Assembly: GCA_947455585.1 (NCBI GenBank) | Contig: CANGOY010000025.1 | Coordinates: forward strand, 1-14,047 | Direction of reading: 5' to 3' | Origin: Comamonadaceae bacterium | Lineage (GTDB): Bacteria; Pseudomonadota; Gammaproteobacteria; Burkholderiales; Burkholderiaceae_C | DNA: 14,047 bases | In this document: one piece after another, positions 7,571-14,046 of the stretch | How positions within the stretch are numbered: position 1 is the stretch's first letter | Layout of the letters: each line of letters starts with the position of its first letter | Notes under the pieces: model-generated | Databases searched by the model: none | What the model saw: the letters and a program-made list of their open reading frames with translations, nothing else | Told to the model about the DNA's origin: nothing | Translations under genes and position numbers: made by a program

Positions 7571-8308
7571 ATGGAACTTCTGACCAACCCACAAGCATGG
7601 ATTGCTTTTGCCACGCTCACCGCGCTTGAGCTAGTGCTGGGCATTGACAACATCATTTTCATTTCCATCTTGGTGGACAAGCTGCCCGCTGACAAGCGCG
7701 AGTTGGCTCGCCGTGTGGGCTTGTTCATGGCCATGTTCATGCGCATTGGCTTGTTGCTGCTGTTGTCGGTCATCGTCGGGTTGGTCGAACCCTTGTTCAC
7801 CGTATTTGACAAAAACATTTCAGGCCGCGACCTAATTTTGATTTTGGGTGGCTTGTTCCTGATTTGGAAAAGCACCGGTGAAATTCACCAATCGCTCGAA
7901 GGCGAAGAAGAGCACGGCGGCAATGCTGTGGCAACCACCATGACTTCGGTCATCCTGCAAATCATGGTGATTGACTTGGTGTTCTCACTCGACTCCATCA
8001 TCACCGCTGTGGGCATGGTGGACGAGGTGGCCATCATGATTGCGGCTGTTGTGGCGTCCGTTGGATTGATGATGTGGTTTGCTGCGAGCATTGGCCGCTT
8101 TGTGTCGAACCACCCTTCTATCAAAATGCTGGCCCTCACCTTCTTGGTGGTGGTGGGCGTGGTGCTGATGGCCGAGGGCTTGGGCCACCACATTCCGAAG
8201 GGCTATATCTACTTTGCCATGGCGTTCTCATTGGGCGTTGAGATGCTGAATATTCGCTTTCGTAAACGCGCCAAAAAGGTGGTGCAACTGCATCAACCGC
8301 ACCCCTAA
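7571..8308 (+). CDS. TerC-family integral membrane protein
   Basis: A 245-residue membrane protein with about seven hydrophobic segments. The two family signatures are ALELVLGIDNIIFI (18-31) and IDLVFSLDSIITA (134-146). Their acidic residues Glu20, Asp26, Asp135 and Asp141 are the ones conserved across TerC/Alx proteins and implicated in metal handling. Some relatives export manganese and help load secreted metalloenzymes, while others were named for tellurite resistance; which applies here is unknown. The segment LEGEEEHGGNAV (109-120) is a soluble loop, and the tail (RKRAKK, 230-235) is basic and so probably cytoplasmic. The ATG is six bases after the hydratase stop, consistent with translational coupling, and there is no room for a yybP-ykoY manganese riboswitch. 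Its stop overlaps the convergent gene by 4 bp. Confidence 0.92.
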   Translation: MELLTNPQAWIAFATLTALELVLGIDNIIFISILVDKLPADKRELARRVGLFMAMFMRIGLLLLLSVIVGLVEPLFTVFDKNISGRDLILILGGLFLIWKSTGEIHQSLEGEEEHGGNAVATTMTSVILQIMVIDLVFSLDSIITAVGMVDEVAIMIAAVVASVGLMMWFAASIGRFVSNHPSIKMLALTFLVVVGVVLMAEGLGHHIPKGYIYFAMAFSLGVEMLNIRFRKRAKKVVQLHQPHP

Positions 8309-9165
8309 AACGCGCTCGCGTCAGGGCCTGACTCAGGCAAAGTGGTGCCGTTTTGTTTGAGCAAGACGGCGAGTTCACTCAAGGCCCGGTAGGCTTGCGC
8401 AGCCACAGGATTCCACTTTTCAACCACGGCCGCCTGGGCATTCACCACCGCAGTGTCGCGCCGCGCAGCTGGACCGGTCAGAGCTTGTGCGGGCCCTAAG
8501 GCCAGCAAGTTGTCGGTGGTGCTTTGAAGCAAAGCGCGGTTCAAGGTTTGCACCATCTCGGGCGACACGCCCGCACTGTGCCAAGCGTCTTGCGCGATGC
8601 CTTGCAGCACGCCCGTGAAGTTGCTACAAAACACGGCAGCTGCGTGGTACAGCGCTTTGTGTTCGCTGTCGATGTCAAAACACACGCCGCCAATGGCTGA
8701 CAAGTGCGTGCGTAACCAATCGACAGCAAGCGCTGAGCCTTCGAGTGCACAAGGCGTGGCTGCGAATTGACGAATGCCTGTCTCAGGTGCCGCAAAGTTC
8801 AACACAGGGTGGACGCTGGCGATTTGCCAGCCTTTGGCCTGCAAAGGAGCCAAAGCTTGCGCGCTTAAAAAACCGCTGCAATGAAAAGCCATAGCCGGCG
8901 GTGCGTCAGACGCCAAGGTGTCGGCCAATTGTTGGGCGACGTGGGCAATGTGCGAGTCAGGCACCGAGAGCATCCACACCTCTGCCGCCCGCATGTCAGC
9001 CAAATGGGCAACGGGGCTGCCAGCACCCAAAAAGCGCGCGGCTTTCTCGGCGTTGGCCATGTTGCGCGAATGAAGGTCTTGAAGCGTGACCTGGTTCTTG
9101 TCAAACCACAGACGTGCCAAAGTTTGCCCCACGCGGCCACAGCCAATCACGTTCAAGCGTTTCAT
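8305..9165 (-). CDS. Rossmann-fold and DUF2520 domain protein
   Basis: A 286-residue oxidoreductase-like protein. It opens with a dinucleotide-binding motif, NVIGCGRVGQTLARL (5-19), in an NADP-reductase-coenzyme-F420-like Rossmann domain (about 1-115) containing SVPDSHI (67-73) and HCSGFLS (95-101). The DUF2520 helical domain (about 125-260) contains YHAAAVFCSNF (173-183) and LTGPAARRDTAVV (229-241), which are characteristic of the family. The overall build resembles ketopantoate or pyrroline-5-carboxylate reductases, but the substrate is not known. ATG 9165 is fixed by a full AAGGAGG ribosome site six bases upstream; the longer in-frame extension lacks one. The gene is divergent from another Rossmann-fold dehydrogenase at 9264 and converges on the TerC gene with a 4-bp stop overlap. 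Confidence 0.88.
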   Translation of the reverse strand: MKRLNVIGCGRVGQTLARLWFDKNQVTLQDLHSRNMANAEKAARFLGAGSPVAHLADMRAAEVWMLSVPDSHIAHVAQQLADTLASDAPPAMAFHCSGFLSAQALAPLQAKGWQIASVHPVLNFAAPETGIRQFAATPCALEGSALAVDWLRTHLSAIGGVCFDIDSEHKALYHAAAVFCSNFTGVLQGIAQDAWHSAGVSPEMVQTLNRALLQSTTDNLLALGPAQALTGPAARRDTAVVNAQAAVVEKWNPVAAQAYRALSELAVLLKQNGTTLPESGPDASAF

Positions 9166-9171
9166 GTGTCG

Positions 9172-9178
9172 CCTCCTT
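9172..9178 (-). promoter_or_regulatory. Strong ribosome binding site for the DUF2520 gene
   Basis: On the minus strand this reads AAGGAGG, a full match to the anti-Shine-Dalgarno core, six bases before ATG 9165. It decides the start against the longer open frame that reaches 9261. Confidence 0.85.
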
Positions 9179-9202
9179 CTGTGGCTTGATGCGCGTTTTA
9201 AA

Positions 9203-9230
9203 TTGCGCGGAAAAACATTCATGCTAGATT
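9203..9230 (+). promoter_or_regulatory. Candidate sigma-70 promoter for the 9264 dehydrogenase
   Basis: TTGCGC at 9203-9208 and TAGATT at 9225-9230 are separated by 16 bp, and the -10 is preceded by TGC, giving an extended -10 form. The start codon is 33 bp downstream of the -10. It lies in the only real divergent intergenic space of this region (9166-9263), which is AT-richer than its surroundings. The call rests on hexamer similarity and position alone. Confidence 0.35.
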
Positions 9231-9263
9231 CCAATTCATTATGAAACAGCGCTTGGGACACAC

Positions 9264-10154
9264 ATGAAAAAAATCGGAATGATCGGCATTGGCATGATGG
9301 GCCATGGCATTGCCAGCAACTTGCTCAAACACGGACAAGCACTGTCGATGCTCGAACATCCGGGTAACCAGCCGCTCGATGCGTTGATGGCCGCAGGTGC
9401 GAGCACCTTCACCACCGCCAAAGCGTTGGCCAGTCATTGCGACGTGATCATCTTGTGCGTCACGGGAACGCCTCAGGTTGAAGCGGTGTTAACTGGTGAC
9501 GAGGGCGTCCTGCAAGGCATGCGTCCTGGAACCATCATCATTGACTGCTCCACGGCCGTTCCCTCGTCGACCGAGAAGTTGGCGCACATGGTGGTGGCCC
9601 ATAGTGGATTCTTCTTAGATTCGCCCATGACCCGCACCCCCAAGGAAGCGGCTGAAGGTCGACTCAATTTACTGGTGGGTGGCGATGCGGCCTTATTTGA
9701 ACAATGCAAACCCATCTTGGCGTGCTTTGCAGAAAACATCGTGCACGCGGGCCCCGTTGGTGCGGGGCATCGCATGAAGCTGCTGCACAACTACGTGTCG
9801 CTGGGCACGGTCACCCTGTTAGCCGAGGCGGCTGCATGCGCACAACGCTCGGGCGTAGAAGCGCAAACCTTTGTCGATGTGCTAGCGATGGGCGGAGGCT
9901 GGGGCGCGGCTCTGGAACGCTTGAAACCTTTCTTAGCCAACGGTGACAGCTCGGGTTTGCGCTTCAGTCTGGCCAACGCGCTGAAAGACTTGACCTACTA
10001 CAACGCCATGGCGCAAGACGCACACGCCGATCACACCGTGGCCAAAGCGGTCCAACACACACTAGAGATGGCTTGTCTTGAGGGAAATTCACAAGCCTTA
10101 TTGCCCGAAATCATTCCCATGATTGCTCAACGCACAACTGACATTCCCGCATAA
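9264..10154 (+). CDS. NAD(P)-dependent beta-hydroxyacid dehydrogenase homologue (HIBADH family)
   Basis: A 296-residue protein of the 3-hydroxyisobutyrate dehydrogenase / tartronate semialdehyde reductase family. The N-terminal cofactor motif is MIGIGMMGHGIA (6-17). The catalytic region GPVGAGHRMKLLHNY (163-177) provides Lys172, the expected catalytic base, and Asn176. KDLTYYNAMA (241-250) is the C-terminal conserved Lys-Asp segment. The family oxidises short beta-hydroxyacids to semialdehydes or the reverse. The substrate-binding loop that usually reads DAPVSGG is DSPMTRTPKEAAEG here (119-132), so the glycines that contact substrate are replaced and the usual substrates may not apply. After the first glycine motif the cofactor-discriminating region is not clear enough to choose NAD or NADP. 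It is followed 28 bp later by a small unknown gene. Confidence 0.88.
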   Translation: MKKIGMIGIGMMGHGIASNLLKHGQALSMLEHPGNQPLDALMAAGASTFTTAKALASHCDVIILCVTGTPQVEAVLTGDEGVLQGMRPGTIIIDCSTAVPSSTEKLAHMVVAHSGFFLDSPMTRTPKEAAEGRLNLLVGGDAALFEQCKPILACFAENIVHAGPVGAGHRMKLLHNYVSLGTVTLLAEAAACAQRSGVEAQTFVDVLAMGGGWGAALERLKPFLANGDSSGLRFSLANALKDLTYYNAMAQDAHADHTVAKAVQHTLEMACLEGNSQALLPEIIPMIAQRTTDIPA

Positions 10155-10172
10155 TCAAATATCAAATTGAAT

Positions 10173-10177
10173 GGAGG
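10173..10177 (+). promoter_or_regulatory. Ribosome binding site deciding the start of the 103-residue protein
   Basis: GGAGG lies five bases before ATG 10183. It also sits immediately inside an in-frame ATG at 10171, which therefore cannot use it; the start at 10183 is preferred. Confidence 0.75.
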
Positions 10178-10182
10178 TTTTC

Positions 10183-10494
10183 ATGCCGAGCGAAGTCACA
10201 GTCAAATTCAACGCAGCACAACAATTTCGTATCAGCGCCAGCAATTCAGTCGACATCACAGATGAAGCGGCACGCGCTTGGCTAAGCCAAGAATACGAAG
10301 ACTTTGGTTGCGAACCCATTAACCCCGTCGGCAAAGTACTCGCTGTTGACAAAGTGCTCAGCGTTGCACGCGCAGCGGGTCCAGGCTTGTTTGCCGATAC
10401 CCAATGGGCGGGCACGTTTGCCAAAGCTGCGTTGGCTTCACTCAAGCGACCGATGGTGACTATCGACGTCGAAGGCATGACTGTCGGCTATTAA
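10183..10494 (+). CDS. Small conserved-looking protein, function unknown
   Basis: A 103-residue soluble protein I do not recognise. It has no signal peptide, no cysteine motif (a single Cys at about residue 43) and no membrane segment. The N-terminus (4-25) looks like beta strands, the middle is acidic (WLSQEYEDFGCEP, about 33-45), and the C-terminal part is Ala-rich and probably helical, ending in the hydrophobic strand MVTIDVEGMTVGY. Codon use resembles its neighbours and the ribosome site is strong, so it is very likely translated. It lies 28 bp after the dehydrogenase gene and ends 13 bp before a hairpin terminator. The two genes therefore probably form one transcript, which hints at a linked role, but nothing in the sequence says what it is. 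Confidence 0.75.
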   Translation: MPSEVTVKFNAAQQFRISASNSVDITDEAARAWLSQEYEDFGCEPINPVGKVLAVDKVLSVARAAGPGLFADTQWAGTFAKAALASLKRPMVTIDVEGMTVGY

Positions 10495-10507
10495 GAAAAA
10501 TGTAAAC

Positions 10508-10547
10508 AAACACAAAGCCCTTGCAGTCCTGCAAGGGCTTTGTGTTT
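10508..10547 (+). terminator. Perfect 18-bp hairpin, probable intrinsic terminator
   Basis: AAACACAAAGCCCTTGCA at 10508-10525 is matched exactly by its reverse complement at 10530-10547, with the four-base loop GTCC. The GC-rich core is GCCCTTGCA, and the A-rich left arm and T-rich right arm give the U-rich end, with no separate T run after the stem. It follows the stop of the 103-residue gene by 13 bp and precedes the Pat-like gene. Because it is symmetric it could stop transcription from either side, although no minus-strand gene here needs it. Confidence 0.8.
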
Positions 10548-10609
10548 ATGGCTTCACGTTTGTCAAAGATCAACATATGCATAGCAAGAAAACACTATGC
10601 TGGGCAGAA

Positions 10610-13300
10610 ATGGACAAACACTACCTCACCTCTCTCTTCTCACCTCAGTCCATTGCGTTTTTCACCAAAACCGCAGACCTCACTGATGAAAACGCAACGG
10701 AACTTTTGACCGTTCGACATTGGCTGTCGCAACAAGCGTCACACGCCAAGTGGCACGAGGTAGACATGAACTCTGTGGGTAGCCTGTCCGATTGGGCACA
10801 TCAGCAAGCCGACTTGGCGTTGATAGACCTGCCCCCTGAAGACGTACCCGATGCCTTAGAAATCGCTGGTCGAATGAAATGCCGTGGTGCCGTCATCGTG
10901 GGCAGCGGCTTCAGCACACAACAAGCACGCACCTTTCATGAGCAAGCACGCCATCACGGCATGACTCTCTTAGGCCCGAATTCGGCTGGCTTTCAAGTCC
11001 CTCGACTCAAGCTCAATGCCAGCAGAATTGGACCTTTGGCACGCACAGGTCCCATTGGTTTGATTTCTCAATCGGGCGCCTTGACCGCCTCAATCCTCGA
11101 CTGGGCACAAGCCAACAGCGTTGGCTTCTCAAATGTGGTGTCCTTAGGCCCCAACACATCCGTCGATGTGGCCCAAGTGTTGGACTACATGGCCAACGAC
11201 TACAACACGCACAGCATCGTGGTGTACCTTGAGGGCATCTCAAATGCGCGCCGCTTCATGAGCTCTTTGCGTGCTGCCGCCTATGCCAAGCCCGTGGTCG
11301 TGCTGAAAGCAGGCCGACAACAAGCCGGCAATCGTGCGGCACAAACCCACAGCGGCGCCATCGTCGGCAGCGATGATGTGTTTGATGCTGCACTGCGTCG
11401 TGCAGGTGCGGTACGTGTGCGCTCATTCGTTCAGTTATTTTCAGCGGCGAAATGCTTGGCGTCGCGCTACCGTCCCGTGGGTTCACGCTTGGCCATCATC
11501 ACAAACGGGGGTGGGCCCGGCGTCTTGGCCGCTGACTGGATCAGTGAAATCGGGCTTCACCTCGGTACCTTGAGTCCAGAAAATGCAGCCACACTAGCCC
11601 CCAAATTGTTAGCCAACGCTTCGCTGGCCGATTTGATTGACCTGTCAGAGGAAGCCACATCCGAGCACTACGCCGCAGCCATCGAAGCTGCCAACCACGA
11701 CGCAAACATCGATGGCCTGCTGGTGCTTCACTCGCCCAAAGCCGGAACAAACCCCACCGCTGTGGCCACCCATGTCGCCCAGTGCAAGGCGGCCATCAGC
11801 AAGCCCTTGATTACTTGTTGGATGGGCGACGCCTCCATGCCCGAGGCACGTCAAACCTTATCCAACGCAGCCATCCCCACCTTCCGAACACCTGAAGCGG
11901 CCGTCGATGCATTTGGCAACATTGCCAGCTTCTACGCCAACCAGCAACTGCTGCAACAAACGCCCCCACCCTTGTCGTCGCTCAAGCAGCCGGACATTGA
12001 GGGCGCGCGCTTGCTGATTGAAACCGTGTTGGCCGAGCGTCGCAGTGTGTTGACTGAAATGGAATCAAAGTCATTGCTCTCAGCATTCCATATTCCGGTC
12101 ACGCAAACCATGCAGGCACGCAACGCCAACGAAGCCATGATGATTGCCAACCAATTGGGCTATCCCGTGGCGCTAAAAATCGACTCGCCAGACATCACTC
12201 ACAAATCCGATGTCAATGGCGTTGCACTCAACATCGTGAATGCGCTCGGCGTGCGTGACACTTTCAAGGACTTGATGGAATGCGTGGCGCGAGCACAGCC
12301 TGACGCCAACATTCATGGCGTCACCGTTCAAAAGATGGCTCGCAAAAAGCGAGGTCGTGAAATTTACATTGGTATCAAAACCGATAAGCCATTCGGCCCT
12401 GTCATCGCCTTTGGCTCTGGCGGAACCATGATTGAGTTATTTCGCGGCCATGCCATGGAGCTGCCGCCGCTGAACCAATTTCTTGCACGCAGTTTGATTG
12501 ACCGTTCGCAAGTGGCCGAAACCTTGGGGAATTGGCGTGGCGCTCAGGCCGTCGACATTGAGGCCTTGGAGCAAATTTTGCTGCGCGTCTCAGAAATGGT
12601 GTGTGAACTGCCACAGCTGCGTGAGCTGGACATCAACCCCATCATCGTGGACGAAGATGGCGCCGTCGCAGTGGACGCTCGCATTGTGATTGACCATGTG
12701 CATTCACAAAGCGAATTGGCATCTCGGCACTATGGCCACTTGGCTATCTTGCCTTACCCCTCGCGCTACAAACAGTTGTGGCCGCTGCCTCAAGGCGGTG
12801 AATTCACACTTCGCCCCATCCGCCCTGACGACGCACAAATGTTGCAAGACTTCATACAACACCTCTCGTCTGAGAGTCGCTACATGCGATTTGTGTCGCA
12901 CAACAAAGAACTCACCCCGCTCATGCTGGCCCGCATGACCTTGATTGACTACGACCGAGAAATGGCATTAGTCGCCATCCAAAAGTCCAACGAACGCAAC
13001 GCTGAAGGCGAGTTGCAAGCTTCAGAAAAAATCATTGGCATGTCTCAGTACATCACCAATCCAGACCGCGCCAGTTGCGAGTTTTCGCTGGTCGTTTCCG
13101 ATGCGTTTGGCGGTCAAGGCCTAGGCTCACGACTGATGCTGGGCATCATCGAAGAGGCGCGCGACAAAGGCCTGCAAGAGATAGATGGTTTGGTGCTGGC
13201 CAAGAACCCGGGCATGCTGGCCCTGATGAAGAAACTGGGCTTTGAAATCAAAAAATACGAAGACGACCCAGACTTCAAACTCGTCACTTATCTTTTGTAA
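10610..13300 (+). CDS. Pat/PatZ-like protein: ADP-forming acyl-CoA synthetase-like domains fused to GNAT acetyltransferase
   Basis: An 896-residue protein aligning, from memory, along its whole length with E. coli PatZ (YfiQ) and Salmonella Pat, which acetylate lysines of enzymes such as acetyl-CoA synthetase. Order: CoA-binding Rossmann-like region (about 1-130), LLGPNSAGF (120-128), succinyl-CoA-ligase-like domains with ISQSGALT (152-159) and THSGAIVGSDDVFDAAL (246-262), a second ligase-like part with TNGGGPGVLA (298-307), an ATP-grasp domain (about 470-700; GYPVALKIDSPDITHKSDV at 517-535), and a GNAT domain (about 730-896) with GGQGLGSRLM (834-843) for acetyl-CoA and Glu824 at the catalytic position. 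The N-terminal GAS-type glycine loop is eroded. His247 of the THSG motif is kept. An in-frame ATG at 10577 would add 11 residues; 10610 (MDKHYLT) matches homologues better as I recall them. Neither start has a clear ribosome site. Confidence 0.88.
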   Translation: MDKHYLTSLFSPQSIAFFTKTADLTDENATELLTVRHWLSQQASHAKWHEVDMNSVGSLSDWAHQQADLALIDLPPEDVPDALEIAGRMKCRGAVIVGSGFSTQQARTFHEQARHHGMTLLGPNSAGFQVPRLKLNASRIGPLARTGPIGLISQSGALTASILDWAQANSVGFSNVVSLGPNTSVDVAQVLDYMANDYNTHSIVVYLEGISNARRFMSSLRAAAYAKPVVVLKAGRQQAGNRAAQTHSGAIVGSDDVFDAALRRAGAVRVRSFVQLFSAAKCLASRYRPVGSRLAIITNGGGPGVLAADWISEIGLHLGTLSPENAATLAPKLLANASLADLIDLSEEATSEHYAAAIEAANHDANIDGLLVLHSPKAGTNPTAVATHVAQCKAAISKPLITCWMGDASMPEARQTLSNAAIPTFRTPEAAVDAFGNIASFYANQQLLQQTPPPLSSLKQPDIEGARLLIETVLAERRSVLTEMESKSLLSAFHIPVTQTMQARNANEAMMIANQLGYPVALKIDSPDITHKSDVNGVALNIVNALGVRDTFKDLMECVARAQPDANIHGVTVQKMARKKRGREIYIGIKTDKPFGPVIAFGSGGTMIELFRGHAMELPPLNQFLARSLIDRSQVAETLGNWRGAQAVDIEALEQILLRVSEMVCELPQLRELDINPIIVDEDGAVAVDARIVIDHVHSQSELASRHYGHLAILPYPSRYKQLWPLPQGGEFTLRPIRPDDAQMLQDFIQHLSSESRYMRFVSHNKELTPLMLARMTLIDYDREMALVAIQKSNERNAEGELQASEKIIGMSQYITNPDRASCEFSLVVSDAFGGQGLGSRLMLGIIEEARDKGLQEIDGLVLAKNPGMLALMKKLGFEIKKYEDDPDFKLVTYLL

Positions 13301-13848
13301 ACCTTGATGAGCAACGAAGCCGTTGCCAACACAAGCACGGTGCCAAGCCAATCGCCAACAGCCATCACGAATGCGCCAGAGATAAAACTCTCGGATGCCT
13401 TGTTCCAAAAGTACCAAACTTGATGCAACACAGCGCTCACTATGGCGAATACGACGGACAGTTGAAAAAGTGATTTTGAAGTCAAGTTGTTCAGATTCGT
13501 GTCTAGATGAAGATAGGTAGCACAAATTTGCCGAGCCATCAAAGGTGCAAAGCCAGAGATGACAGCCGTCACGATATTGAACACGTGTTGCTCTGAAGAA
13601 CCCGTCATGTAGTTGATGAGGCACGAAGCGAGTGCAATGCCAACCGCGCCTGAATGCAACAACACCAAGACCAACAACATCCTGAGTCCGCTTGGAAGAA
13701 AAATCCAATTGACGCCTTGCGAAAACTCCAGCGAATCAAAGAGCATGAAGTTCAATTTGAAAGCAAAAAAGAACGCGACCGCACTGCCAAGCACAAGCCA
13801 TACGTTGGCAAGTGCATGTTCATCAAGGTCATTACTGCTGTGTTCCAT
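13288..13848 (-). CDS. Integral membrane protein resembling a stand-alone MASE1 sensor domain
   Basis: A 186-residue, very hydrophobic protein with about five or six membrane segments and no soluble output domain. The segment VNWIFLPSGLRMLLVLVLL resembles the W-P-(S/A)-G entry of MASE1, and GDWLGTVLVLA near the C-terminus resembles the GDxLG segment that ends MASE1 domains. In other proteins MASE1 is an N-terminal sensor fused to histidine kinases or diguanylate cyclases; here no such domain follows. The family assignment is from motif memory only. ATG 13848 is preferred to an in-frame GTG at 13857, and neither has a good ribosome site. The gene is visibly AT-richer than its neighbours and overlaps the Pat-like gene tail-to-tail by 13 bp. 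A group II intron end lies about 60 bp upstream of its start. Confidence 0.6.
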   Translation of the reverse strand: MEHSSNDLDEHALANVWLVLGSAVAFFFAFKLNFMLFDSLEFSQGVNWIFLPSGLRMLLVLVLLHSGAVGIALASCLINYMTGSSEQHVFNIVTAVISGFAPLMARQICATYLHLDTNLNNLTSKSLFQLSVVFAIVSAVLHQVWYFWNKASESFISGAFVMAVGDWLGTVLVLATASLLIKVYKR

Positions 13849-13907
13849 ATCGAACACATACTAATGGACCCGCACTTGCCTTTGTATGCAACAAAGTGAC
13901 AATCGGC

Positions 13908-13936
13908 ATAGGGGGTAGTCATCGCGACTACGCCCC
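13908..13936 (-). ncRNA. Group II intron domain VI-like hairpin
   Basis: Minus-strand GGGGCGTAGTC (13936-13926) pairs with GACTACCCCC (13920-13911) around a GCGAT loop, leaving C13932 bulged. It is followed by TAT, the presumed intron end. In domain VI the lariat branch-point adenosine lies 7-8 bases before the 3' splice site. A13916 is the nearest candidate at 8-9 bases, but it is paired in the simplest fold, so the splicing chemistry (branching or hydrolysis) is open. Confidence 0.6.
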
Positions 13937-13942
13937 TGCCAC

Positions 13943-13974
13943 ACCACCTAGCATGCGGGTCCGCACTAGGCGGT
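13943..13974 (-). ncRNA. Group II intron domain V-like hairpin
   Basis: On the minus strand ACCGCCTAG (13974-13966) pairs with CTAGGTGGT (13951-13943) in nine pairs, including a G-U wobble between 13971 and 13946. Above it TGCG (13965-13962) pairs with CGCA (13957-13954) around a GACC loop, leaving TG (13953-13952) as a two-base bulge on the 3' side. A lower stem, a two-base 3' bulge, a short upper stem and a tetraloop are the hallmarks of domain V, the catalytic core. C13972-G13971-C13970, with its G-U wobble, fits the CGC variant of the catalytic triad. Confidence 0.68.
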
Positions 13975-13989
13975 TCGAAGAGTTGAGGT

Positions 13990-14046
13990 TCATACGAGTC
14001 TAGGTGCTCCAAGTCTATCGAAATACGTAATGGTCAGCACCACGTT
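13990..14046 (-). CDS. C-terminus of probable group II intron-encoded reverse transcriptase/maturase (partial)
   Basis: The last 18 codons of an open frame entering from outside the window on the minus strand, ending in TGA at 13992-13990. The visible residues are NVVLTITYFDRLGAPRLV. The position, with a stop 13 bases before the domain V-like hairpin, is where intron-encoded proteins normally end. The fragment is far too short to show any reverse transcriptase or maturase motif by itself, so the identity rests on context. Confidence 0.5.
   Translation of the reverse strand, partial: NVVLTITYFDRLGAPRLV

Noticed and set aside
7561..7571. yybP-ykoY manganese riboswitch upstream of the TerC-family gene.
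   Set aside because: Only six bases separate the hydratase stop from the TerC start, so there is no leader to hold an aptamer.
13127..13708. Minus-strand open frame of 193 codons spanning the Pat-like 3' end and the membrane gene.
   Set aside because: It overlaps both supported genes in another frame; its residues are Arg/His/Phe-rich with no coherent membrane or domain pattern.
13911..13936. GC-rich hairpin considered as an intrinsic terminator.
   Set aside because: Neither strand has a T-tract after the stem, and its position directly after the domain V-like hairpin fits domain VI better.
13966..14000. GGTTCGAA at 13972-13979 suggested a tRNA T-arm.
   Set aside because: No acceptor stem, anticodon arm or D-arm can be folded around it, and the same bases are explained as the 5' arm of a domain V-like hairpin on the other strand.
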